A DNA stretch of 34,862 bases from an uncultured Bacilli bacterium (GTDB taxonomy: Bacteria; Bacillota_I; Bacilli_A; RF39; UBA660). The notes below the pieces were generated by a model, which was given only the letters and a program-made list of their open reading frames with translations, did no database searches and was not told the origin of the DNA. The DNA lies in the NCBI GenBank assembly GCA_910586295.1, contig CAJUGE010000010.1, forward strand, positions 1 to 34,862. Direction: 5' to 3'. Positions 1 to 7,734 of this stretch are shown one piece after another. Every line of letters begins with the position of its first letter. The stretch's first letter is position 1. The position numbers were made by a program, and so were the translations under genes.

Positions 1-14
1 AGGAATGATAAAAA

Positions 15-536
15 ATGATGTACAAGACTTACTATAACTCGCCTCTAGGAAAGTTAATACTAATAAGTGACGGAACATACCTAACTAATTTACTTCTAGA
101 AGCTAGTGACTATAGCGAAGAAACTATAGAGAATGACAACTTAAAAGTCTTTAAAGAAATTAAATCATGGCTAACCACTTACTTTAATGGAATACAAGCA
201 GAAACTAAGAGTCTCCCATTAAAACCTACTGGAAGTGAATTTAGAACTCTAGTCTGGGATTATCTACTTACCATTCCCTATGGAAAAACAGTCACTTATA
301 AAGAAATCGCTAACTTTATTAGTAAAAAAACAAAAAAGAGCCCTTGTCCCCAAGCAATAGGCGGTGCAGTAGGCAATAATAACATCCCAATAATTATTCC
401 ATGTCACAGAGTTGTAGGGACTAACAAAAACTTGACAGGATATACAGGTGGTTTACACATAAAAAAGAAATTGTTAGAACTAGAAGGAATAAATACAAGT
501 GAATATACTATGCCAAAGAAAAGAGGTAAGAGATAA
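15..536 (+). CDS. ogt: Methylated-DNA--[protein]-cysteine S-methyltransferase
   Basis: Suicide DNA-repair protein that moves the methyl group from O6-methylguanine (and O4-methylthymine) in DNA to its own cysteine. The active-site motif IPCHRVVG is intact, with the acceptor Cys at about residue 130. The upstream PYGKTVTYKEIA helix-turn-helix region and the C-terminal GYTGGLHIKKKLLELEG are typical of the family. At 173 aa it has the usual single-protein Ogt length, with an N-terminal RNase-H-like domain followed by the DNA-binding domain. Two ATGs are adjacent (15 and 18); AGGA at 1-4 precedes them. The stop codon directly abuts the tag start, so the two form an alkylation-damage repair operon. 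The promoter lies outside the window. Identification is secure; the choice between the two ATGs is not. Confidence 0.95.
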   Translation: MMYKTYYNSPLGKLILISDGTYLTNLLLEASDYSEETIENDNLKVFKEIKSWLTTYFNGIQAETKSLPLKPTGSEFRTLVWDYLLTIPYGKTVTYKEIANFISKKTKKSPCPQAIGGAVGNNNIPIIIPCHRVVGTNKNLTGYTGGLHIKKKLLELEGINTSEYTMPKKRGKR

Positions 537-1088
537 ATGGATAACAAAAAAAGATGCAAATGGTGCAATTTAAAAAACGAATTATATGTTAAATACCATG
601 ATGAAGAATGGGGAGAAATTAACTTTGAAGAACAATACCTATATGAAATGCTAATACTAGAATCATTCCAAGCAGGACTTTCCTGGGAATGTGTACTAAA
701 CAAAAGAGAATCATTTAGACAAGCACTAGACAATTTTGATATAGATAAAATTTGTAAATATGATGACAAGAAAAAAACAGAACTACTATCCAATGAAAAA
801 ATAATAAGAAACAAACTAAAAATAAACGCGACCGTCAATAACTCAAAAATATTTAAAAGTATTCAAGATGAATTTGGCTCATTCCATAATTACCTAAAAA
901 CATTTACTAAAGATAAAATAATTTACGAAGTAGATGAAACTAGAAACTCGCTATCTGATAACATATCTAAAGACTTAATAAAACGTGGAATGAAATTTGT
1001 AGGAACAACTATCATATATGCATATTTACAAGCAATTGGTATTATAAATTCACATGACACAAATTGTTATAAGTATATTGGTGAATAA
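537..1088 (+). CDS. tag: DNA-3-methyladenine glycosylase I
   Basis: Base-excision repair glycosylase that removes 3-methyladenine from alkylated DNA. Zn-ligand positions of the Tag family are visible: Cys7 and His21 near the N-terminus (RCKWC, KYHDEEWG) and an H-x3-C pair near the C-terminus (SHDTNC, about residues 173-177). LILESFQAGLSWECVL and GMKFVGTTIIYAYLQAIG are family hallmarks. At 183 aa it has normal length. ATG follows the ogt stop with no gap; AGAGG at 522-526 is the likely ribosome site. It pairs with ogt to repair two different alkylation lesions. A Rho-independent terminator follows at once. Confidence 0.95.
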   Translation: MDNKKRCKWCNLKNELYVKYHDEEWGEINFEEQYLYEMLILESFQAGLSWECVLNKRESFRQALDNFDIDKICKYDDKKKTELLSNEKIIRNKLKINATVNNSKIFKSIQDEFGSFHNYLKTFTKDKIIYEVDETRNSLSDNISKDLIKRGMKFVGTTIIYAYLQAIGIINSHDTNCYKYIGE

Positions 1089-1117
1089 AAAGATAACTAT
1101 AAAAAGTTGTCTTTTTT
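1087..1117 (+). terminator. Terminator after ogt-tag
   Basis: A stem of AAGATAACT with AGTTGTCTT (one G-U pair) is followed by a run of six T. It starts at the tag stop codon. Confidence 0.8.
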
Positions 1118-1148
1118 CATTTAAATTAACAAAATGACTCATAAAATA

Positions 1149-1197
1149 TTGACAACTGTAATATACTGTTATATAATACATATAACAGTTAAGGAGG
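1149..1197 (+). promoter_or_regulatory. Promoter and dyad operator of GntR-ABC operon 1
   Basis: TTGACA (1149-1154), 17 bp, TATAAT (1172-1177). A perfect inverted repeat, ACTGTTATAT-N5-ATATAACAGT (1165-1189), covers the -10 box. It is a strong candidate for the autoregulatory site of the GntR protein encoded just downstream. AAGGAGG at 1191-1197 serves the start at 1202. Confidence 0.85.
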
Positions 1198-1201
1198 CAA
1201 A

Positions 1202-1579
1202 ATGAAAATTATAATAAGTAACTCTAGTCCAGTCCCGATATACGAACAAATAAAAAACGAGATCATAACAGGGATTATGAATGACGAATTAAAAAGTGAT
1301 GAACCTCTTCCGTCGATAAGGTCTCTAGCAAGCGACATAAAAATAAGCATAATGACAATAAAAAAAGCGTACGACGAACTAGAAAATGAAGGTTATATTA
1401 AAATAATACAAGGAAAAGGCGCATTCGTCGCACCAAAAAACATAGAACTAGCCAAAGAACAAGCATCAAAAGAAATAGAAAATAACCTAATAAAAATAAT
1501 AGAAATATCGAATAGATATAACATAACAAAAGAAGAAATAATAGAAACATTTGAATATTTATATAGGAGTGAAGAATAA
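1202..1579 (+). CDS. GntR-family (YtrA-type) transcriptional regulator
   Basis: Short GntR repressor (125 aa) of the YtrA subfamily: an N-terminal winged helix-turn-helix (about residues 10-78, with PIYEQIKNEI, LPSIRSLA, YDELENEGYI, GKGAFV) and only a short helical C-terminal tail instead of a large effector domain. Members of this subfamily usually repress the ABC exporter encoded in the same operon and often respond to cell-envelope antibiotics or peptides. The ATPase starts directly after the stop codon. The dyad over the -10 box suggests autorepression. The paralog at 6491-6865 heads a second operon of the same build. The ligand is unknown. Confidence 0.9.
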   Translation: MKIIISNSSPVPIYEQIKNEIITGIMNDELKSDEPLPSIRSLASDIKISIMTIKKAYDELENEGYIKIIQGKGAFVAPKNIELAKEQASKEIENNLIKIIEISNRYNITKEEIIETFEYLYRSEE

Positions 1580-2434
1580 ATGAACAATGTAATTGAAATT
1601 AAAAATTTAAAAAAAGTCTACGATAATTTTACTCTAGGCGAAATAAACCTATCAATTGAAAGTGGAAAAGTAATAGGCTTAATAGGCGAAAATGGAGCAG
1701 GAAAAACTTCATTAATAAAGTCCATACTAAACATAATAAAAATTGAAGGAGAAATAAAACTATTTAACTCTAACAATTTAAATGAAGACACAAAGGAAAA
1801 TGTTGGAATAGTACTAGATAATGCATTCTTTCCAGAAAACTTATCACCCAAAGATATAGAAACTATTCTAAAAAGTATATACAAAAATTGGGACACACAA
1901 GTATTTCAAGATTACATAAAAAGATTTAATCTTGATTACAAAAAGACAATCAAAAATATGTCTAAAGGAATGAAGAAAAAATTAGAAATAGCCTGTGCAC
2001 TCTCACACCACCCAAAACTTTTAATACTTGATGAACCAACAAGTGGTCTAGATCCAGTAGTAAGAAGTGAAGTTCTAGACTTATTTCAAGAGTTTATGGA
2101 GAGCGATTCACATACAATACTAATCTCGTCTCACATAACATCAGACTTAGAAAGAATAGCAGACCAAATAATACTAATAGACAAAGGAAAAATACAACTA
2201 AACGAAGATAAAGATGAAATAATAAATAAATACGGAATACTAAAATGTTCCTTAGAAGAATTTGATAAAATTGACTCAGAAGACATAATAAACTATAAAA
2301 AAACTAAATACAGTTATGAAATTCTAGTCAAAGATAAAAACAAAATGGAGAAGAAATATAAAGACTATATAATAGATAAAATTTCACTAGATGAACTATT
2401 ATTATTAATTACAAAGGGGGAAAAACAATGTTAG
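1580..2434 (+). CDS. ABC transporter ATP-binding protein (BcrA/YtrB-like), exporter 1
   Basis: Cytoplasmic ATPase of an ABC-2 type exporter, 284 aa. Walker A GENGAGKT (residues 36-43), a divergent signature MSKGMKKKLEIA, Walker B LLILDEPTSGLDP and the switch region ISSHI are present. After the nucleotide-binding domain there is a C-terminal extension (KYGILKCSLEEFDKID) shared with the paralog at 6868-7734. It immediately follows the GntR gene and overlaps the permease by 7 nt. The regulator-ATPase-permease layout resembles YtrAB and the staphylococcal Pmt peptide exporter. The substrate cannot be read from the sequence; peptide or envelope-drug export is inferred. Confidence 0.9.
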   Translation: MNNVIEIKNLKKVYDNFTLGEINLSIESGKVIGLIGENGAGKTSLIKSILNIIKIEGEIKLFNSNNLNEDTKENVGIVLDNAFFPENLSPKDIETILKSIYKNWDTQVFQDYIKRFNLDYKKTIKNMSKGMKKKLEIACALSHHPKLLILDEPTSGLDPVVRSEVLDLFQEFMESDSHTILISSHITSDLERIADQIILIDKGKIQLNEDKDEIINKYGILKCSLEEFDKIDSEDIINYKKTKYSYEILVKDKNKMEKKYKDYIIDKISLDELLLLITKGEKQC

Positions 2435-3054
2435 GACTTATAAAAAAAGATATTCTTATGTTAAAAAACAACATAAAAACAATTCTATTAATCGCAGTCA
2501 TATACTTAATTTTTGCACAAGGAAAAGCGAGCCAAATAGCATTCATGCTATCATTCATAAGCATAATGGTTTCAATGTCATCATTTAGTTATGACGCATA
2601 CAACCATTGGGACACATTTGCCTGTGCACTTCCAAAGGGAAGAAAAAACATAGTATTAGCAAAATACACAAGCGGAATAATTATGCTACTTATCTCATCA
2701 ATAACAACCATAATATTAGGACTCTTACTAAATATAACTTTAAGTAAAGTAGACATTCAAGAATTACTAATAATAGTATTAATAAGTGCACTAATAATTA
2801 TTATGATAGAATCACTTATCTACCCATTCATCTTTAAATTTGGCATAGAAAAAGGAAGATACATATTATTCATAGGCTCATTTCTAATCGCTGGTTTAGG
2901 TGCATATGTATTGAAATCAAATATAAATATTTCCAAAGGATTAACAAACATTTTGAATAACTACTGGTACATAATATTACCTATTATAGCGCTCTTAATG
3001 TTAATTATATCTATAATGATATCACTTCACATATATAAAAACAAAGAATTCTAG
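2428..3054 (+). CDS. ABC-2 type permease, exporter 1
   Basis: Integral membrane subunit (208 aa, about six predicted helices, for example residues 16-30, 33-48, 84-104, 108-128, 144-160 and 181-203) that should pair with the ATPase upstream, whose stop codon it overlaps. It opens with MLGLIKKDILMLKNN, the same kind of start as the second permease (MKGLIIKDLYQCKNN). That start is typical of small ABC-2 permeases in GntR-controlled exporters. ATG at 2428 is preceded by AAAGGGGGA. A terminator overlaps the gene end. Confidence 0.85.
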   Translation: MLGLIKKDILMLKNNIKTILLIAVIYLIFAQGKASQIAFMLSFISIMVSMSSFSYDAYNHWDTFACALPKGRKNIVLAKYTSGIIMLLISSITTIILGLLLNITLSKVDIQELLIIVLISALIIIMIESLIYPFIFKFGIEKGRYILFIGSFLIAGLGAYVLKSNINISKGLTNILNNYWYIILPIIALLMLIISIMISLHIYKNKEF

Positions 3055-3083
3055 TACACAACAAAAACTAGGATTCTTTTATT
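3046..3083 (+). terminator. Terminator of exporter operon 1
   Basis: GAATTCTAGT (3046-3055) pairs with ACTAGGATTC (3067-3076) with one G-U or mismatch, followed by TTTTATT. Confidence 0.7.
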
Positions 3084-3219
3084 ATAGGCCCTTCCTACTA
3101 GACATCAAGTAAAAAAACAACTATAATTAAAAAGAAATCAAAAGGTTTATAGGAGAAAAAATGTAGAAATTGTAATGAAGATTTTGTTATAACAATATCA
3201 ATGAAAGGAGTCTGAACTA

Positions 3220-4104
3220 TTGAAAAATAATTTAATAAGAGAAGAAATAAATGTTAAAGAAAATAAGATTGGAATTATCAAGTTTGGGAATTCTGAGTAT
3301 ATTTCTTTAATTGATCTAGCGAGATATGCTGATGAAGATGATCCAAGATATCCTATTCAAAACTGGATGAGAAATAAAGATGTTATTTCCTATTTAGGAT
3401 TATGAGAAAGTGTTAATAATGAAAATTTCAAAGGTGTCGAATTCGACACGTTTAAAAATGAAGCAGGGAGTAATAAATTTAAAATTTCTCCACAAAAATG
3501 GATAAACGAAACGAATGCAATTGGTATCATCTCCAAATCTGGAAATGGTGGAGGCACTTATGCTCATTCAGATATTGCTTTAGAGTTTGCGAGTTGGTTA
3601 TCTCCAGAATTTAAGTTCTATTTAATAACTGAGTTTGAAAGATTAAAAAAGCAAGAATCTTATCAATATAAGGTTGAATGGCAAGCCAGTAGATTGCTTT
3701 CAAAGGTAAATTATCTAATGCATACAGATGCAATTAAAGAAATAATTGTTCCAAATTTAACTGATGAACAAAAAAATTTCGTATATGCAAGTGAAGCAGA
3801 TGTTCTTAATGTAGCATTATTTGGAGTGACAGCGAAAGAATGGAGAAAGAACAATCCAGAACTAGCAGTGACTGGTAATATTAGAGACTATACAGATTTA
3901 CTTCATTTAATAATACTTAATAATTTAGAAAACACTAATGCTGAGTTAATTAAAATAGGTTTGTCTCAACAAGAAAGATTGATTAGATTAAATGATTCTG
4001 CAAAGAAACAAATGAATTTATTAAAAAATGATAAAAGAGTCAAAAAATTGGCAATTTTACAAGAAGACGTTAATAAGGCTTTATTATCACTAGAAAACAA
4101 GTAG
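3220..4104 (+). pseudogene. KilA-N domain protein interrupted by one in-frame TGA
   Basis: One continuous reading frame of about 294 codons, broken only by TGA at 3403-3405. It encodes a phage-type KilA-N DNA-binding domain: YISLIDLARYADEDDPR, IQNWMRNKDVISYLGL, then after the stop ESVNNENFKGVEFD, TNAIGIISKSG, TYAHSDIALEFASWLSPEF, FYLITEFERLKKQE. A helical C-terminal part follows. The stop sits where KilA-N proteins normally have Trp (LGLWE), so a TGG to TGA change is the simplest reading. The same frame holds five TGG codons. The start is TTG at 3220 with AAAGGAG at 3204-3210. Codon use (ATT, TTA) differs by eye from the ATA/CTA-rich neighbours, consistent with horizontal transfer. Such genes occur in prophages and mobile islands. 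The gene is probably dead unless TGA is read through. Confidence 0.85.
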
Positions 4105-4130
4105 TGTCATTTTTGAGACAAATCTTATGG

Positions 4131-4247
4131 AAGAATGCACTTAACGGTAAAGTACTTGAAACAAATGTAGTTATTGCTAAAAAATATTTATCAGAAGAAG
4201 AAATAAAAGAACTTAATAATTTAAAATTCAACTACTCAAAAAATTAG
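4131..4247 (+). pseudogene. Fragment resembling the RhuM family
   Basis: An open stretch reads NALNGKVLETNVVIAKKYLS, then EEEIKELNNL, then a stop at 4245-4247. This resembles the 'IAKNYL-EEEI-LN' segment of RhuM/virulence-associated proteins found on genomic islands. There is no start codon or ribosome site, and the rest of the family is missing, so it looks like a remnant. It lies just after the broken KilA-N gene and supports a decayed mobile island here. The match is from memory of the family, not a search. Confidence 0.45.
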
Positions 4248-4505
4248 AGTAGTTCAAAAAAAGTGAAAAAGACAAATTTCAAGGGGAATAAATTAAAACA
4301 TTCAGAATTTGTTTCCTTAAGTAGTAAGTTTATTTATGATAATATTTATAGCGATGAGTATAACTTTAAGAAATCAAGAAAGGTTAAAAACAAAACATAA
4401 TAGAAGATAATTTTAATATAAATAACAAATAGAATTTAAAATACACTTAGATTATAGTATAATAAATTCATAATCTTATTGATAAAAGGTTTAAGGGAGG
4501 AAAAA
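4248..4505 (+). other. Intergenic, decayed sequence and natA leader
   Basis: Holds ACTACTC-N9-GAGTAGT (4230-4252, partly inside the fragment before it) and an open stretch of 45 codons (GTG 4263 to TAA 4400) with no ribosome site and no family I recognise. Near natA there is a TATAAT at 4458-4463 with a poor -35 (TTTAAA, 4435-4440), flanked by AGATTAT (4449-4455) and ATAATCT (4470-4476). These may be an operator. The ribosome site of natA is GGGAGG at 4495-4500. Confidence 0.4.
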
Positions 4506-5264
4506 ATGTTAAAAGTAAAAGACTTAAAGAAAAAATTTATAAAATATGAAAAAAACAAACAGAAATCAGAATTCTATGCAGACAATGGAATATCATTTGA
4601 AGCAGACAAAGGCAAAATAATAGGAATACTAGGACCTAACGGAGCAGGAAAAACAACCCTACTTAGAATGATCGCTGGAATACTAGAGCCAACTAGTGGT
4701 ACCATTGAATATGATAATCTAACATTCGAAAAAAATGAAATAGAAATCAAAAAGATGATAGCATATCTATCAGGAAATACTAAAATATATAACTCTATCT
4801 CGCCATATGAACTACTAAATATGTGTGCAGAACTCTATGATGTTCCAAAATCTAAAAGAGAGACAAGAATAAAAGAAATATCAGAAATTTTAAACATGAA
4901 AGACTTTCTATACAACAAAATAGAAAACTTATCAACAGGACAAACTCAAAGAGTAAACATAGCAAGATGTCTAATACATGATCCAAAATATTATATACTA
5001 GACGAAGCCACAAGTGGTTTGGATATATTATCAAGTCAAATAATCTTAGACTTCATAAAAACAGAAAAAGGAAAAGGAAAAACAATACTTTACTCAACTC
5101 ACTACATGGAAGAAGCAGAAAACATATGTGACTACTGCATAATGATAAATAAAGGTGTAATCATAGAAGAAGGAACTCCAGAAAAAATAAGAAAAAACAC
5201 TAAAACAACTAACCTTAGAGACGCTTTCTTCTCACTAATCGGAGGTACAAAAAATGAAGAGTAA
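4506..5264 (+). CDS. ABC transporter ATP-binding protein, NatA-like
   Basis: ATPase of an ABC-2 exporter, 252 aa. Walker A GPNGAGKT (residues 43-50), signature LSTGQTQRVNIARCL, Walker B YYILDEATSGLD and H-loop STHYMEEAE are all present, so it should be active. The protein most resembles NatA, the ATPase of the Na+-extruding NatAB pump, but drug or peptide exporters look alike. ATG at 4506 is chosen because GGGAGG lies 5 nt upstream; an in-frame start further up has no ribosome site. It overlaps natB-like by 11 nt. It is not a close paralog of the two GntR-linked ATPases around it. Confidence 0.9.
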   Translation: MLKVKDLKKKFIKYEKNKQKSEFYADNGISFEADKGKIIGILGPNGAGKTTLLRMIAGILEPTSGTIEYDNLTFEKNEIEIKKMIAYLSGNTKIYNSISPYELLNMCAELYDVPKSKRETRIKEISEILNMKDFLYNKIENLSTGQTQRVNIARCLIHDPKYYILDEATSGLDILSSQIILDFIKTEKGKGKTILYSTHYMEEAENICDYCIMINKGVIIEEGTPEKIRKNTKTTNLRDAFFSLIGGTKNEE

Positions 5265-6402
5265 CGTTATAAATATATTAAAAAAAGAATTAAGAGAAAT
5301 GTTTAGAGACAAAAAATCTCTTGCAATGATGCTGATAATTCCATTCATGATACCACTACTAGTAATCGGTATGTCTGCACTTTTTGAATATCAAACAAAT
5401 GGAATAAAAGCAACATACAATCGTATTGGATTTGCTTACGAAGCAACTTCTATAGAAGAAGAAATAATCAAAGAACTAGGAATATTCGGAGTAAAAGGTA
5501 CAGAAGAAGAACTAAAAAGCCAATTTGACGAAGGAAAAATAGATGCATACATTACAAAAAAGGAAAATACATATATAATTAATGGAGACGATTCAGAAAA
5601 TACTACAGTAGCAAGTAGATTAATAGAAACATACTTTAATACATATAAAGAATATCTACAAAGCACTTACTTAGAAAATAATGATGTAAATTCAGAAGAA
5701 ATACTAAACATAATAACATTAGACAAAAATATTGAAATGACAGAAAACTTCTTTGCAAACTACATAACAGTATACGCATTTCTATTCATAATAATGGCTA
5801 TAACTATATCAGCAACATACCCAGCAACAGACGCAACTGCAGGAGAAAAAGAAAGAGGAACACTAGAAACTCTTCTAACATTTCCAATAAAAAGTAAAGA
5901 CATAATCGTAGGAAAATTCCTAAGCGTAACTGTATCATCGATAGTAACTGGACTTCTAAGCCTAATACTAATGATTATTGCCTTACTAGTATCAGAAAAT
6001 ATGTTCGAAATCTATGAAGGTGTAAACTTAATGTTGCCTATAACAAGCCTAATCTTTGCATTGCTAGTAATAGTAGTTTATTCATTCTTAATAAGTGGAC
6101 TTTGTATAGCAGTTGCAAGTAAATCTGCTACATTCAAAAGTGCGCAAAGTGCATTAACTCCACTAACATTTATATCATTTTTCCCAGGAATGATAGCCTT
6201 CATGATAAAAATTAAAACAAACGTAGTGTTATCCTTTGTACCATTCCTAAACTTTACAATGTTGTTTACAGACATAACAAATGGAAATGTAGAATACATA
6301 AACATAATAGCAATGATAATTTCAACATTCATAATAATCGCAGTAGTCTTAAACATAATAATAAGACAATACAAATCAGAAAAAGTACTTTTCTCTAGGT
6401 GA
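5254..6402 (+). CDS. ABC-2 type permease, NatB-like
   Basis: Membrane subunit of 382 aa: one N-terminal transmembrane helix (about residues 25-45), a large extracytoplasmic region (about 45-165) with several acidic stretches, then five or six helices in the C-terminal half. The motif ATAGEKERGTLETLLTFPIK between the first and second C-terminal helices is the cytoplasmic coupling region typical of NatB/ABC-2 permeases. GGAGG at 5241-5245 fixes the ATG at 5254, inside the end of the ATPase gene. Together they would export Na+ or a hydrophobic or peptide substrate. A terminator overlaps the stop codon. Confidence 0.9.
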   Translation: MKSNVINILKKELREMFRDKKSLAMMLIIPFMIPLLVIGMSALFEYQTNGIKATYNRIGFAYEATSIEEEIIKELGIFGVKGTEEELKSQFDEGKIDAYITKKENTYIINGDDSENTTVASRLIETYFNTYKEYLQSTYLENNDVNSEEILNIITLDKNIEMTENFFANYITVYAFLFIIMAITISATYPATDATAGEKERGTLETLLTFPIKSKDIIVGKFLSVTVSSIVTGLLSLILMIIALLVSENMFEIYEGVNLMLPITSLIFALLVIVVYSFLISGLCIAVASKSATFKSAQSALTPLTFISFFPGMIAFMIKIKTNVVLSFVPFLNFTMLFTDITNGNVEYINIIAMIISTFIIIAVVLNIIIRQYKSEKVLFSR

Positions 6403-6422
6403 CTTAATTAGTCATCTTTTTA
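6397..6422 (+). terminator. Terminator of the NatAB-like operon
   Basis: AGGTGACT (6397-6404) pairs with AGTCATCT (6410-6417), then TTTTT. It ends 2 nt before the -35 box of the next operon. Confidence 0.85.
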
Positions 6423-6423
6423 C

Positions 6424-6485
6424 TTGACACAAAAAATATAATATACTATAATGTACTTATTGAACCAGTACAATATTGAAAGGAG
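6424..6485 (+). promoter_or_regulatory. Promoter and dyad of GntR-ABC operon 2
   Basis: TTGACA (6424-6429), 17 bp, TATAAT (6447-6452). An inverted repeat TGTACT-N9-AGTACA (6452-6472) begins at the last base of the -10 box and is a candidate operator. AAGGAG at 6480-6485 fixes the GntR start at 6491. Confidence 0.8.
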
Positions 6486-6490
6486 AAACT

Positions 6491-6865
6491 ATGGACATAA
6501 TAATCTCAAATACCAGTAGCAAACCTATCTATGAGCAAATAACAAGTCAAATTAAAAGTATGGTAATGAAAGATATTCTAAAACCTGGAGACTCACTTCC
6601 ATCAATGAGGTCGCTTGCCAAAACACTTAGAATATCTGTAATCACAGTACAACGCGCATACGAAGACTTAACAAAAGACGGCTTCATAGAAACAACAGTA
6701 GGCAAAGGAAGTTTTATATCTAAAGAACACAAAGAAATTATCAAAGAAGAAAAACAAAAAGAAATAGAAGAACACCTAGAACAAGCAATTGACCTAGCAA
6801 AAGAAACAGGAGTAGACTTAAGCGAATTAACAAAATTACTTAAAATATTATATGAAGGAGAATAA
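6491..6865 (+). CDS. GntR-family (YtrA-type) regulator, second copy
   Basis: 124 aa winged helix-turn-helix repressor, clearly paralogous to the protein at 1202-1579: MDIIISNTSSKPIYEQI against MKIIISNSSPVPIYEQI, LPSMRSLAKTLRISVITVQRA and GKGSFI. The C-terminal tail is helical and charged, with no effector domain, as in YtrA/PmtR. AAGGAG with a 5-nt spacer fixes ATG 6491 rather than the TTG upstream. The ATPase follows after 2 nt. Its dyad sequence differs from that of operon 1, so the two regulators probably see different sites. Confidence 0.9.
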   Translation: MDIIISNTSSKPIYEQITSQIKSMVMKDILKPGDSLPSMRSLAKTLRISVITVQRAYEDLTKDGFIETTVGKGSFISKEHKEIIKEEKQKEIEEHLEQAIDLAKETGVDLSELTKLLKILYEGE

Positions 6866-6867
6866 TC

Positions 6868-7734
6868 ATGAAAGAAGAAAGCTATGGAATCAAAATAGAG
6901 AATTTATCAAAAAAATATGAAGACTTTGAACTTAAAGATGTATCATTTAACGTTCCGTGTGGAAGTATAGTAGGACTTATCGGAGAAAATGGCGCAGGAA
7001 AATCAACTACGATAAAAGCCATATTAGACTTAACGGAAAAAGAAAGTGGAGTAGTAGAAATACTAGGTTCAACCACACTAGACAAAGAAACAAAAGAACA
7101 CATAGGAGTAGTATTTGAAGGAAACAATTTTCCAGAAGAATTAAATGCAAAAGAACTAAACAATGTGCTAAAGAATATATATAAATATTGGAATGAAGAA
7201 AAATTCTATGGACTTCTATATGACTTTAAACTACCAATTCAAAAGAAAATAAAAGATTATTCACGTGGTATGAAAATGAAACTAGCAATTTTAGTCGCAC
7301 TATCACATGACACAAAATTACTAATACTAGATGAAGCCACAAATGGATTGGACCCCATAATAAGAGAAGAGATACTAGACATACTCCTAGACTTTATACA
7401 AGACGAAACACACACAGTACTATTCTCATCTCACATCACAAGTGACTTAGAAAAAATTGCAGACTATATTGTATTCATAAAAAATGGAACTGTTTTTCTA
7501 AACGCATCAAAAGATGAATTAATCTACGAATATGGAATACTAAAATGTAAAAAAGAAGACTTTGACAAAATAGACAAAGAAGACATAATAACTTATATAA
7601 AAAGAGAAAACATATATGAAATACTAATTTATGACAAAAAAGAAAAGAAAAATAAATACAAAGATTTAAACATAGACAAAGTATCATTAGACGACATAAT
7701 GCTAATGTACATAAAAGGAAGTGACGAAAAATGA
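6868..7734 (+). CDS. ABC transporter ATP-binding protein, exporter 2
   Basis: 288 aa ATPase, paralog of the one at 1580-2434 over its whole length, including the C-terminal extension (EYGILKCKKEDFDKIDKEDI). Walker A GENGAGKS (residues 39-46), signature YSRGMKMKLAILVAL, Walker B LLILDEATNGLDP and H-loop SSHI are present. It overlaps the permease by 4 nt (ATGA). It should drive the small permease that follows. Substrate unknown; family logic suggests export of a peptide or an envelope-active compound. Confidence 0.9.
   Translation: MKEESYGIKIENLSKKYEDFELKDVSFNVPCGSIVGLIGENGAGKSTTIKAILDLTEKESGVVEILGSTTLDKETKEHIGVVFEGNNFPEELNAKELNNVLKNIYKYWNEEKFYGLLYDFKLPIQKKIKDYSRGMKMKLAILVALSHDTKLLILDEATNGLDPIIREEILDILLDFIQDETHTVLFSSHITSDLEKIADYIVFIKNGTVFLNASKDELIYEYGILKCKKEDFDKIDKEDIITYIKRENIYEILIYDKKEKKNKYKDLNIDKVSLDDIMLMYIKGSDEK

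Noticed and set aside
3403..3405. TGA read as Trp throughout the genome (Mycoplasma code)
   Set aside because: Several intact genes end in TGA (for example MBL hydrolase, fmt, natB-like), and Trp codons in core genes are TGG. The TGA in KilA-N is a single case.
4230..4252. ACTACTC/GAGTAGT hairpin as a terminator
   Set aside because: It is followed by A-rich, not T-rich, sequence on the plus strand, and no minus-strand gene ends there.
4479..4505. Longer start for the NatA-like ATPase (nine extra codons)
   Set aside because: The extra codons overlap the GGGAGG ribosome site that clearly serves ATG 4506.
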